NCBI GenBank assembly: GCA_021186555.1
Contig: JAJKFL010000006.1
Span: 36,701,478-36,765,477, forward strand
Source: Reticulitermes speratus
Lineage: Eukaryota; Arthropoda; Insecta; Blattodea; Rhinotermitidae
DNA: 64,000 bases
Direction of reading: 5' to 3'
Every line of letters starts with the position of its first letter. Position 1 is the first letter of the stretch. Under the pieces are notes generated by a model, which saw nothing but the letters and a program-made list of their open reading frames with translations, did not search any database and was not told the DNA's origin. Positions 11,850 to 22,600 of this stretch are shown here, in pieces. A program made the translations under genes and the position numbers.

Positions 11850-13600
11850 ATATCCAGCAGTCAGTCAAAGATGAGTGGCTGCAGCTCACAGGGTTCATGG
11901 AAAACAAAACTCAGTGGTCTTGAAGAGTGTGGCGGTGTATAGACTCTTCAACAGTTATTGTTTTCCCAAATATGCACATAGCTTACAGAATACGCCACAT
12001 CATGCCTGTGGTAAGTGTTCTAAAGAGAGGTCCTTTCAAAGCTGCAGTTCGAGGTGGGGGGGGGGGGGGGAGTTGCCTGTGGTGGGGACCAGACTTTACT
12101 TTGTATGAAGTGACTTAGCACGACTTGGCTTTCCACCAACATGTTAGAATTCACTAAACTAAATACACAAAATGATATTACTGATTGCAAAATCTCTTCA
12201 TGTACTGCACTTCTATCAGCTAATTTGTTTAGTTGACGTCCCGGCGTGAGCATTTCCAAACTGTCTAATGACCTGCTGCTACTAAGAAACTAACAAGAGT
12301 GGTTAACCACACTAGCACCATAATAATAAGCCGTAAACAATCCCTTATACAATAAACTGCAGATGCAATGATAGTGCTAATTAGTGCCTGTGAAGAGAGA
12401 CACAGCATGTTCCTCCAAAACATTCATAACCATGTACCTGTCTGTACGGTGTCCTAATCCACACCGCATTATGAATCCTAACCACTGCGAGCACCTAAAA
12501 TCCGGTACCAAAGAATATTAAGAACAACTGAAGCCTCGATCAAACTGTGACATTTAGAAAACTGAATTAGAGAAGAGCAGTATCGCTTTTACAGAAACAG
12601 TATTTAATATCACACATTTTTTGCACCAGTTGTGTACATTGTCTTTCATATTTTGCCTCTCAAACAAACTGAGGAAACGAGATCTGAAATACTTACCGGA
12701 TACAGACATTATCAGTATAAATACACACTTAGGGTCAGGACAACAAATCATGAATTTCAAAGATCTACTAAAATGATGTCACAAGGATAATCACACACTC
12801 AAAACTACTTACAATGTTCAATGTTCTGGAAGGATAAATGGCTTTACGGTAGAATCAACTGTCCTTCATTACATACAATTCTCACCACATGAAATAAATG
12901 AAATATGGACGCCATAACTATGATCACATAAATAAAAAAAACCTTCAGTTTTCATGGTGGTATTTTCTTCACAGTACACACAAAACAAATACATTAAGTT
13001 ACAGCACTGCCCAGTGTTACACAAAAGTCAACACACAAAAAGATAACACAAAATTTAATACACAATACAAGTTCAAGAAGCAGATTACATGTATATAAAA
13101 CAGCATATATGATAACCTACAGAGTATGAAGACCATTCAGCGAGGTTTCGTATGTCACAGTCATAAAGTTAAATGACAATATAAATGATGCTGAAATATT
13201 TCACTGAAGCATCATTATTTTTCAACATAATACCAGACTACACTAATGCATTTGTCTTCTCTTGGCACAGTTTCTATATTCATTGCTCGGGAAGGTCCAG
13301 TTTTTTACCTTATAAACAGCATTTCTCCAGGGTTCCAAGTGTTTACCTGTACTGTGTCACCAAAGACAAACCTTGGCACACTCAGAATAGCATAAGACAC
13401 CAATGAGGATGTCAACTTCCTTTAACAAAACAATTGTTGACAGACATCTGCTTTCCAGTTTACCTGCAATCAATGTTAAAATGATACAAATTCCCTTCAA
13501 AATCGACTACTTTATAAAAGAAAACAAAACAACACACTGAAACAACACCATTGCTGATAATATTACCTGTGACTCAACTTCACATTGCAACTGTACTTAC
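11850..13600. other. Unit 1 intergenic tract, middle part
   Basis: Aligned with 34736-36245 and 57576-59309. Holds a G-run (12056-12070). Some splice-like signals and short open frames on the minus strand (for example a GTAAGT donor at about 12694) were seen, but they do not add up to a gene. Confidence 0.5.
12056..12070. repeat. Poly(G) run, G15
   Basis: The equivalent is interrupted in unit 2 (34957-34970) and G19 in unit 3 (57780-57798). Confidence 0.95.
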
Positions 13601-13855
13601 CTACAGCGAACAGAATGCTGATAACTACTCATTACATTTGCAGCCAAGCTCACTTTCATCGCAATCTGAAAACCAGGTTTCAAGTGTCTGTGCATCACAC
13701 TGGGCAGCAGGTAATAAAGCACATTGTGTTTGTCAGTTTCATACATCTTCAATATGTCCTCCAACTTAGCAGTACCAGTAACTCACTCCCCATTTACAGT
13801 AATACCCCACCCAAGATTGCAAGGCATGCCCAATCCATCTGCCCACAGCTGAGCC
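13601..13855 (-). pseudogene. P-element-like transposase exon, decayed (unit 1)
   Basis: A 255-bp exon with a tract-and-AG acceptor (TTTTTACACAG) and a GTAAGT donor. It matches the unit 3 exon (59310-59564) but has an in-frame TGA after WGITVNGE. Segments such as LEDILKMYET, VMHRHLKPG and MKVSLAANVM resemble the P-element/THAP9-type transposase pattern (helical LYE segment, H-x-x-P, then M-x-V-x-L-A-x-x-V). Family assignment is from memory of that pattern. Confidence 0.5.
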
Positions 13856-15553
13856 CTGTGTAAAAATTGCCATTCCTATGGTTAATGTCTTATGTTACAT
13901 TTTCAATGCAAGGTGAACTCTATTGGCGACAGAGATTATTCACATTGTGCAGTGTTCGTTAAAATATTTTGGTCAACTGTCGATAATTTCTTCTGAATTC
14001 AAGATGAGAGGGTTGATAAAACCTTGGAGCGAGTGAATTTGAAAGTTATGACGACACTTCAAAGTGCACAATGTGAAAATTAATATATACCATGTGGAAC
14101 ATACACAATTGATACAATTTAACATTATGTGATATATTTTTATTTCACAAGAGAATGCCTTATGAACAATGAGACATGATTTTGTCATAGCGTGAAAATA
14201 AACAATAATCAATAACCAATGAGAGACATGTTACTTACCCAGGCCAGTAGCCAGTGGGCTTCAAGTGCAATGCAACCACTAGGAATCTGCAAAATATCAA
14301 AGACAACTATGCTAATCACTCTGCTAAGAATTGTGCGACACCCCACCACATCCACATGTTGCCTCTATTGAAGAGCTGTAGTTATAAACAATTCATTTTC
14401 AAAATTGTGTGTATGTGCAAGATGTTTTGCACAATGTTACAGATTATGTAATTAAATTCTTGATTTTGTGGTCCTGAAAAAGGTGCTTTTTATGCTTATG
14501 CATACATAATATATACACAGGGTATATGTATAATACAGAATTAGATACGTGTATAAACGTCAGTATATGCATCTGCACTGTTAGACCATGCACCTACGGT
14601 GTTCATGGTCTGGCTACAGACCTGTACTTACCATTGATGATTCTTAAGAAACCTGAAGAATTTCAAATTATCATTCATACAGCTTTTGTAACAACCCATG
14701 GCATGGCAGGCCTTAATTCTAATGGCAATATTATGAGAAAAAATAGTAATCACACACACTAGTCAACGAAATGATGACTATTGACCAACAGTTATTACTG
14801 ACTATTATCTTCACACACTTGCCGATCCTATTACATTAACCCTTGCATTACAGGGCAATACAACTTCCACCATTTACTCTACTGGGTACATTTTTCAACT
14901 ATATCTTTAAATTAATTTCTCAACCTGTTTTCTTTTTAAGTTTGTTTCTTACACAATTAAGGACAAAAAAAAGGATTTTATTCAAAGTTTTCATTCTACT
15001 ATACAGAAAAAAATGCCAAAAATTTTTGGACAACAAGAAAATATAGCTTAGAACAGAAATGTGAATGAAATTTGTCTGTGTTATGATTGCTCCTTCCACT
15101 TGTTGCATGCTATTTGAACTGCCTTGACAGAATGATCCTTGCACAACCATTCTGAGCACTGGAAAAATATCCCGTCTCTTTTCTTGTCCTTGTTTGTCAG
15201 ACAAATAGAACTAACATGGTCCAGTTGGATTTGAAAAACATATATAGCATACTATAAAAACTATATACTTGCTGCATAATGATAATTTTGTGTCAGGTGG
15301 ACATCAAAAAACAATTTGAAAATTGGTACGATTGTCACTCTACACCAACGAGAACTGTTGAAAAAGACCAAGCTTGTGTACATTTTGCACCCAGTCAGTA
15401 ATTCAAGGGTTAATCACACATCACATTTCATCAATACCGACACATTATTATTATTACTACTATTATTATCATTATTAAATACAACTATCAGACATTTGCA
15501 ATAACAACATCCTTTTTCGGTTTGTTAACAATACACTGGAACCGCCCTAAAAA
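13856..15553. other. Unit 1 intergenic tract between transposase relics
   Basis: Apart from the piggyBac-like fragment and a short (ATT)n tract near 15448-15478, nothing recognisable. Aligned with 59565-61260 in unit 3; unit 2 has lost all before about 36247. Confidence 0.5.
15081..15210 (-). pseudogene. piggyBac-like C-terminal cysteine-rich fragment (unit 1)
   Basis: The minus-strand frame includes KKRDGIFFQCSEWLCKDH followed by an ACNKWKEQS end and a stop. The order Cys, basic stretch, Cys, WxCKDH, Cys resembles the zinc-binding C-terminus of piggyBac-type transposases. Equivalent fragments lie at 36362 and 60814. No catalytic domain was found nearby. Confidence 0.35.
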
Positions 15554-15719
15554 TTAAGAAATATAAAAATTCCTGCACCAACATCTGAAATATATTACAC
15601 ACAAAATACGTCAACCATACCCATCTCCCTTAAATATTAAGAAATATAAAAATTCCTACACCATCATCTGAAACATACTCCACACAAAATACGTCAACCA
15701 TACCGATCTGCCATGCGAT
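15554..15719 (+). repeat. Tandem duplication, period 83 bp, two copies
   Basis: ATTAAGAAATATAAAAATTC begins at 15554 and again at 15637, each followed by the same about 60 bases. Units 2 and 3 have a single copy (about 36828 and 61266). Confidence 0.85.
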
Positions 15720-15879
15720 ACAGATGGTACGTAAAACTGCCTTTGAGGAGCACAGATCTCACCACTATTGCAGCGGAAGCCTGAAATCAAAACTCCGTTT
15801 CTGTACCACTTGTAGATCACTACGCACAGCCACTAAACCATTACACTGACCCACGATCATGCCGCTTGTGTCGCCACAA

Positions 15880-17700
15880 CACCCTGCATCCGGCGCACTA
15901 ATAAACTTCTCCTGGGGTTCACCCGACACTGTCGGAGATCGCAGCGCAACCTACCACCTACTACACGAAGCATTAAACGCATTGCGCTATCTAACAACAA
16001 AGCGACGTACTCCGTCACGCATACATGCTCCGTAGCGCCACGCAGCAAAGATTTCACGAAGTAGTGAAACACTCTGTCAACGGATCAGCTTAATAAGGCC
16101 GAAACAGAACAGCTTAACACATTAAAACGTAAAAGCCTGATGCAGCGCTCTCATGCTACGAGTTTTATATCTACAGTTGATGCATTCGAAGACCTCCAAA
16201 ATTATCGCCATCGTCTTCAGGAAATTTACCAAAGCGTAATCAGTCTAGATGACCCCATTCACGGTCTTCTTCATGATGAAGAATATGCAACTGACTCGGA
16301 ACATTGTGAAGACGTGTAGATCGCTTCAAGCGCGTGATACATAAGGCCGACAGTATTAAAGATAAGCGTGGAGATGTTACACCGCCAATTACAAGTACAG
16401 TACGGGCTCCACGCGCAAACACCATCGTTATTCAGGAAATAAACTGTCTACTATCAAACTAGAACAATTCTCAGCGGATATTGAAACGTTGTCTAAATAT
16501 TGGGAGCAATTTGAATATTAGATAGAAAATACCCGTCAGCCTCAAACATCAACAAACATGTCTTCCTCTGTGAGTGTCTAGAAGGCGAACCGAAACGTTT
16601 ATTAGATATAACCGGAGAAGTGTACTAACGTAAGAACGAAGAAAAATCTTTCGGCAATGTATAGGGACAAGAATCGGAGTATCCACGCTCTCTTAGATTA
16701 TTCAGAAAACCTACAGTCTCCACAATCGGATAGTCCTGATGCACTTAATTCTACCTACGTCGAGTGTCATCGTCGGATTCTAGCTCTCTAGGCTCTAGGA
16801 GAAAATACAGACGTCCACGGACAGACTTTTTATGGCTAGGCTGCGATTTGTGGGAAGAAAAATTCTACCCCATACAATATACTCTGACAAAGCACATATA
16901 TACCAAACCGCTAACATAGAACTTATTCAAATTTCGAGGTCCTGCCAGACTCCACGACTCACGAATACTTAGCTCTTCACGGCGTTAAAGGAAGTTCATT
17001 ACGCCACGGACAGCTTGGTGGGGAGGATGGTGGAAAAATGATTGGTTCCATTAAGCGCTGCATGAGGAAAGTTAGAACACCTACAGGTCGAAGAATAAAG
17101 ATTAAACACCATTCTAATTGGCATTGAAGCTGCCCTTAATTCACGACTGTAACATCATCTCTTCTCCTTAACGGTGAAAACCCTAACAAGAATTCCGTGT
17201 GGACTGAGCCACCTACAAAATAATACTTGTCTAAAAAATGTAAAATAAAATAAAACAAAAGGTCACTGAGGATTTCTGTTGGCGGTAGGAGGAATATCTT
17301 CTACAGCTCCGTAACTACCATGAAGTGAAATACCCACCTCATAAACATCCTAATTTCAGAGTTCGAGATGTAGTTCTTTCACAGGAAAGTATCCAGCACA
17401 GACAGTCACCCTTCGTCAGCAAGACGGAGACAGGATCAAATGCCTGGTGCAGCTGGTCATTCCTTTGCAAATTGCCCAGGTTGGGGAGGATGTGGAGAAT
17501 TCGGGAGAGAGATCGAACTCCATCTGTTAGACATAACTATGTACCCTTTGTGCATTCTGCTGACAAGGACAGCAGTACACCAGAAAAAAATCGGTTCGCA
17601 GCAGTTCACAATGGTGTTATATTCATGATAAAACTAACACGACCGAAACGTAGTGGAGTCGGATCTTCACTTTATTGCTCACTATTGTTTTATTTTCAAA
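15880..17700 (+). mobile_element. BEL/Pao LTR-retrotransposon relic, internally deleted (unit 1)
   Basis: Decayed coding pieces in several frames. At 16100-16320 there is a gag-like N-terminal stretch (LQNYRHRLQEIYQ, then IHGLLHDE). At 16430-16860 there is the Pao gag signature region (LSKYWEQFE and a downstream LEGEPKRLLDI). Sequence like the integrase core (ITPRTAWWGG) follows directly at about 16980, then TILIGIEAALNSR and, at about 17292-17395, the integrase C-terminal NFRVRDVVLSQE. Protease and reverse transcriptase are missing. Many stops and frameshifts; not functional. No LTRs could be delimited. Confidence 0.7.
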
Positions 17701-18153
17701 AGTGACAATCAATAGTGACTCTTCAAATGTTAATGTCAGATCGTGAATGCCTTACATATTACATAACACTCTATTGAAAATACACGATTTAAAAGCAAAT
17801 ATTAATTTAAATTATATTTAAATACTCAGTTCCTACCTCACACAAAACACATTACGTCTTCAGTAAATATCTTTCAGTTAAATCCGTTTAAGATCGACGA
17901 TGCCTATAAGAAACTTACGAAACACAAACACACTCTCTGGGTAAGATGGAGTTTTGGATGTTATGCCTCGTGGTACGTGCAATAACCATCAGACATTAAA
18001 GGTTTAACAGGTGAACTTGTATTACAGGATGACAGCTTTGGAAGGACCGTTACTACAAACACTCAATACAAACTGAAAGTTAATTTCAAAATTAAGTAAA
18101 TAAAGCTGAATGTCACAAATGACATTAAAACACCAAACAAGGACATATACACC
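17701..18153. other. Spacer between BEL/Pao relic and hAT-like element
   Basis: AT-rich sequence conserved in all three units (38840-39284 and 63270-63727). Nothing recognised. Confidence 0.5.
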
Positions 18154-18590
18154 AGATGTTCCCAAAGTGTGCTACTGCAATTCCAAGGGATCCGCGACAA
18201 GTTTCCAGGGGATCCGTGGACATATTTCTTTAATGGCAGTTTTGAAGTTTACTTGTTTCTTGAATTAAACGAATAAAGTTTTTTTTTCAAATAATCGCGG
18301 ATCTTCTTCAATAGGCGTCCATTTCGCTTGACAGAATACCTAATTACGAAACTTCCTGTACCCACGAAGGTAGGGACAATCATTTTAATTAAGGTAAAAT
18401 CATACAATGCATTGTTACTTGTGCTACTGATATATAGTCGTAGCTATCTATAATCAGTTCCGAGATATAAACTTTTAATTTTCGATGCCTATCATCCGGA
18501 CATCTTACAATTACGTGAAAAAGGATGTGAGGATCCGTGGTTTTTTTCGAATGTAACAGGTGTGTGCGAGCAAAAAGGTTTGGGACACAC
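18154..18590. mobile_element. hAT-like non-autonomous element (unit 1)
   Basis: Ends resemble hAT termini: GTTCCCAAAGTGTGC at the left and the inverse of GTCCCAAACC (GGTTTGGGAC) at the right. The interior has GGGATCCGCGACAAGTTTCC and GGGGATCCGTGG, words typical of hAT-derived repeats. No transposase ORF. An 8-bp target-site duplication could not be confirmed because the right flank is low-complexity. Confidence 0.5.
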
Positions 18591-18750
18591 AAATATATAT
18601 TAATAATATATAATTATTAATATATTAAAATATCATTTGATATATTAATAACATAGTATTAATACATTAAGAATGTATATTGTTATATTAATAATAATTA
18701 TTATACATTAATAATCAATATATATAAATGATATATTAATATATTTATAC
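18591..18750. repeat. AT-rich TATTAATA tract
   Basis: Almost pure A/T, built from TATTAATA/ATATTAAT words, able to fold on itself. The unit 2 counterpart is at 39727-39885. Confidence 0.85.
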
Positions 18751-18787
18751 TTGCACAAACTTGCCTTCAAGCGAAGCAGACATTTTT

Positions 18788-18970
18788 TTCAATATAGTCT
18801 TCTCAGGCGATCAGCCGCGTTAACTGGTTTAAACACAACATTTCGGGGACTGGCTCCGTCCCCATCCTCAGGCAAATCACTTTTGACTGAGGGTGGGGAC
18901 GGAGCCAGTCCCCGAAACGTTGTATTTAAACCAGTTAACGCGGCTGATCGCCCGAGAAGTCTATATTGAA
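18788..18970. repeat. 183-bp hairpin with 84-bp arms (unit 1)
   Basis: The left arm (18788-18871) and right arm (18887-18970) are inverted complements with five mismatches, separated by 15 bases. Each arm contains GGGGACTGGCTCCGTCCCC, itself a small stem-loop. Because of the symmetry both strands show near-identical 60-residue frames; these are not proteins. It lies about 420 bp upstream of the OR-B start codon. Confidence 0.95.
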
Positions 18971-19387
18971 TCATGTCGCCGCGAACGTTTTAAAACAGAC
19001 ATTTTTTGTGTACCGCTCACTTCCACCAAGTTTCAACCTGAGGGTACCTTCAAATATAGACTTAATTTTTATGTTCCATTGATTAATATAACTCTGTTCT
19101 AACAGAAAGCCTTTCAGCTGCTCTAAGTTTTCAGAAAGTGTCCAAATAATTTACGGCTCCCGCCCACTTCAAACTCGCAATAATAAGTGAAACAAGAAAG
19201 TTTTAGCTTCTTAAATCATTACTGTTTTACAGGACACGGCGCTGCCTAACACTTGTATATAATCTGTCAGTTGAACTACGGATTTCTCGAGTGGCACTCG
19301 TTTTCAGTGGGTCCAAGTGTCTGTAGTGATCGTACTCAAGTTTGCTACAAACGTATTCGGTTTCACTTTGCACAGACAAGATACATT
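18971..19387 (+). promoter_or_regulatory. OR-B upstream region
   Basis: Immediately 5' of the OR-B start codon and well conserved with 40103-40508 before OR-C. It must contain the 5' UTR and probably the promoter, but no TATA box or other element could be named with confidence. Confidence 0.35.
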
Positions 19388-19662
19388 ATGGGAACGAAGA
19401 AAACTATTACAAACAGTCTAACAGAGCATCGTTTTCGTGTAACACTATTTTTATTGCGGTTAGGTGGTGTCTCTATTTACGTGGATAAAACGTCAAAAGG
19501 CAATTTCGTGTATAATTGTACAGTGACTATCTGTGCGTATGCTTTGTTCATTGGCATGATAATGGACTTCATCGTGCACAAAGATGACTTGCAGAGAGCT
19601 ATGAAGACATTCCGTGTGATTCTGTCAAGCATATTAATTTTCTGGATGCATCTCAACATCAG
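19388..19662 (+). CDS. OR-B exon 1
   Basis: ATG in the context ACATTATGGGA; donor ATCAG|GTACTG, phase 2. Encodes a short cytosolic N-terminus and two hydrophobic segments ending FWMHLNI. It holds 6 of the 20 OR-B/OR-C differences, several of them in the first 18 residues. Confidence 0.9.
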
Positions 19663-22600
19663 GTACTGACAAATTTCAAAATTAACGCTCAAGCGCGAAT
19701 AAATGTGGTGTATATAATGGTGTAAATTATTGTCCTTGAACATAACATGACAAATGACGACGACGACAACAAAGACAACAACAAAAATAACAACCAGTTA
19801 AATATTACAAAATTAATTTCCTTATTACAATGTTTAATATAATTGAAAAGTTTATTTCGTCATTCATTTCGTCATCATTTCTAAAACAATAAATTTGTCC
19901 TATGTATAAACAGCCATGGCCACACAGATAAAATAAGCAAAAGGACCGTCACACTGGTATACGTTTTATTGCGCACTATTTGCTGAACTTTAATTTCACA
20001 ATATTCTAAGGTTTAGAATCTTCAAAGTGGCCACAGGAACTGCTTTCCTTTTTGTTTGAACTCCTTTCGAAAACCAAGTCCCATGTTAAAATTTGAAAGA
20101 TACAAACACGAGAACATTTTATTGTGTCCATCGCAATGTATGCATAGCCAATCATGCGGGGTTTTTAAACCTAAAGGCGCTTGGAACAGGATGTGACATA
20201 CAATCAACAACTGTCTTTACTTACTATTCAACCCGTCGAAAAAATATGACTTTATACACTTAGTATAAAGTGGAAAATTAACCCATCAACTTTAAAAAGA
20301 ATTGTTTCTTCTGAATTGACACGCGGGATTTATGATGCTATTGAGGTCAAACAATTAACTACAACTTTCTTTAAGGTAACGCCCAGTTCGAATATAAACC
20401 TAGACGCCGACTACACTCAGGTTATCGTGGTTTTAACCTGTCACTCTTTAATATGTCGAGATACTTCATTTAATTACAGATTCCATTCATATCTCCAATT
20501 TCTTTTACCGACTAATAACCCCGAAGCAACACCGTGTAAGCTGGTGAAAACGTTATTAATTAAATTGCAATTTTTACACAAGCTGTACTGTGAGTGTACG
20601 TCGCTAGAAGTGTGTTCTCAAAAAGCATATTACATTGGATTTATTAATTTAATTTTCCATTGATCGTACCAGAGCTGATAATTGTTGTGGTGTAAAAGAA
20701 TTATGACCGTCACTTTAAACGCCCCATTATGTCTTTCCAGACCGCGCCTCACAAGATAGCAGCCATATTAACAGCACAAATCTAACAGAGGCAACGTTCA
20801 GAAGCGCTAATATTGACATCAACAATCTTACGGTTACAACGCTCATATTCGCCAACTTTAAAATCAACATTATTATGGAACTCACTGATGAAAGGCTCGC
20901 AGTCCTCACAGCGGATTCTGATGTATTCATGATCACTTGTATTAGGTACCTTTTGAAAAGTATAAATGTTGCATTAACTTCATGTGCCGTCACTTTCGGT
21001 TATGTATCCCACGTTGAAACTCTAGAACAGCGTACTACTTTATGGTTTATACCTTTATTATGGGTAAATTTGATTGGCTTATTCGTCTCATTAGATTCTG
21101 TTTTCAGTCAGCTGAACACAGTGTTATTTTATGGATTCTAGTTTTCGTATGGATAAATCTCAGTGGTTCAATCATCTTGTGAATTTCCATATTCAGTCTG
21201 TAGAACACAGAGTTATGTCACAGATTCTAGCTTCGGGATTGATAAATTTGTGTGGTTTATTCATCTTGTGATATCCTATGTTCAGTGTGTAGAATGAAGT
21301 GTTGTTTCATGGTTTCTAGGTTCCGTATGGATAAATTTGAAGAGCTGATTCGCCTCACGAAATTCTTCACATGGGAAGAACTGCCAATCAGAGATCCAGA
21401 AACTGGTCTCCGTACGTTTGCTGGATTGATAATGGGTATCCAGAACATCAGTAGAAATATATTTATGTTCACCGCAGTGTACCACGTGGTCCATACATCT
21501 ATACGAATTTTTACGTCTCATGATATGGTTTTCGAAGCTTGGTATCCTTTCGATGCATCCACCAGCCCAGTTTACGAGCTGATACTGATTTCACAGGTAA
21601 AGTAATAGTACTGGATTCGTAACATTGGTGAAAAATGCTTTCATTAAATGGAAGGCGACAGCTCTCTGTTTATTCACAATTTAATTGTATAACTAGAACT
21701 GCAAGCGTGTGAAGACATAAGGTAAACATATCACGTTACATGCCAAGCAGGCATCGAGGGGAGGCAAGGTACATATCTAGCCATTCTCGACCTTGGCATT
21801 AGAAGATGGAGGGTGGTCAGCTTCACGCATCGGCCGCTTTAAAGCGGGAAATAAAACTGGTGACCATTCTACAGGGCAGTGAATGAGCTTGGGTCGCTCT
21901 GGATGTGTCCGGAAGATTTCGTCTCACTGGGATTCGAAGCCCGAATCGTCCAACCAGCAGTGACCTTCTATACCGACTAGGATATCCCGGCCGCCATGTA
22001 AAGTTATAGGCCTAAAAGTTAATACCCAATTAGTGACATAAGTCTTTATTGTGTATTCAGAACTGTTCTGCGTTGAAGATAAGAATAATTTCACCTGCTT
22101 GACATTAACCTGTATGGTATATTCAATGATAATTGTTGAAACGCGTGTTTACTTATTAAGTCGCTATGATTATTTTTAAAAATAGTTTTTACCTTACTTT
22201 CAGCATTTCTCTAACTTCTACATAAATATGTTTTGAAAGAAAAGTGAAAATTTTCCTCTAACAAACACGTTCCAGCCTACATTTTAAGAACCAAATTTTT
22301 TATTAATCATTAAATTTTGTACAATCATATATTTTAATATCGTACATCCCTGTTAACCTGAGCACTTGGTACAATTTTCCCTTCCATGATTCTCTAAAAT
22401 TCGTCGAGAAATTAAGCACATTTTCTTCCGCATTTCTCCATGTAAGGCTCCATTGCAGCCCGCATAATAGAGAATTCTTAAAGCTCATTGTATAGCAAAT
22501 AATTTGATTCGTGGCTATTTTAGCGTCTTATAAATAAATTGGATAATTTTCACCATACCTACGTGGGCATTCCAGGGATTCTAATTACCCACTAATACTT

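Larger units (their letters stand above)
1..19387 (+). repeat. Segmental duplication unit 1 (OR-A and its 3' tract)
   Basis: Everything here from exon 2 to the next receptor recurs in order at about +21 kb, in introns and in intergenic DNA. Exon 3 starts at 1537, 22931 and 43757 (steps of 21394 and 20826). Unit 1 lacks the 3.5-4 kb block seen in units 2 and 3, and carries private insertions at 1761-2030, 7390-7720 and about 7990-8552. The outer boundary is set at the next start codon for convenience; the true breakpoint cannot be seen. Confidence 0.85.

Noticed and set aside
12554..12760. Minus-strand open stretch followed by a GTAAGT-like donor
   Set aside because: Short, no recognisable family, and no consistent partner exons in any unit.
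18751..18974. Near-identical ORFs on both strands reading a Gly/Pro/Ser-rich peptide
   Set aside because: Consequence of the inverted-repeat arms, not of coding selection.
19253..19387. Upstream in-frame ATG giving OR-B a 45-residue N-terminal extension
   Set aside because: OR-C has no equivalent ATG in frame, and the extension would be unusual for the family. The shared ATG was taken.
20727..20993. Open frames on both strands within OR-B intron 1, including a hydrophobic minus-strand frame and a plus-strand stretch ending at a GT
   Set aside because: The plus-strand frame does not match the phase between exons 1 and 2, and exon 1 joins exon 2 in frame directly. OR-C has a deletion and loses the frames. 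No family resemblance.
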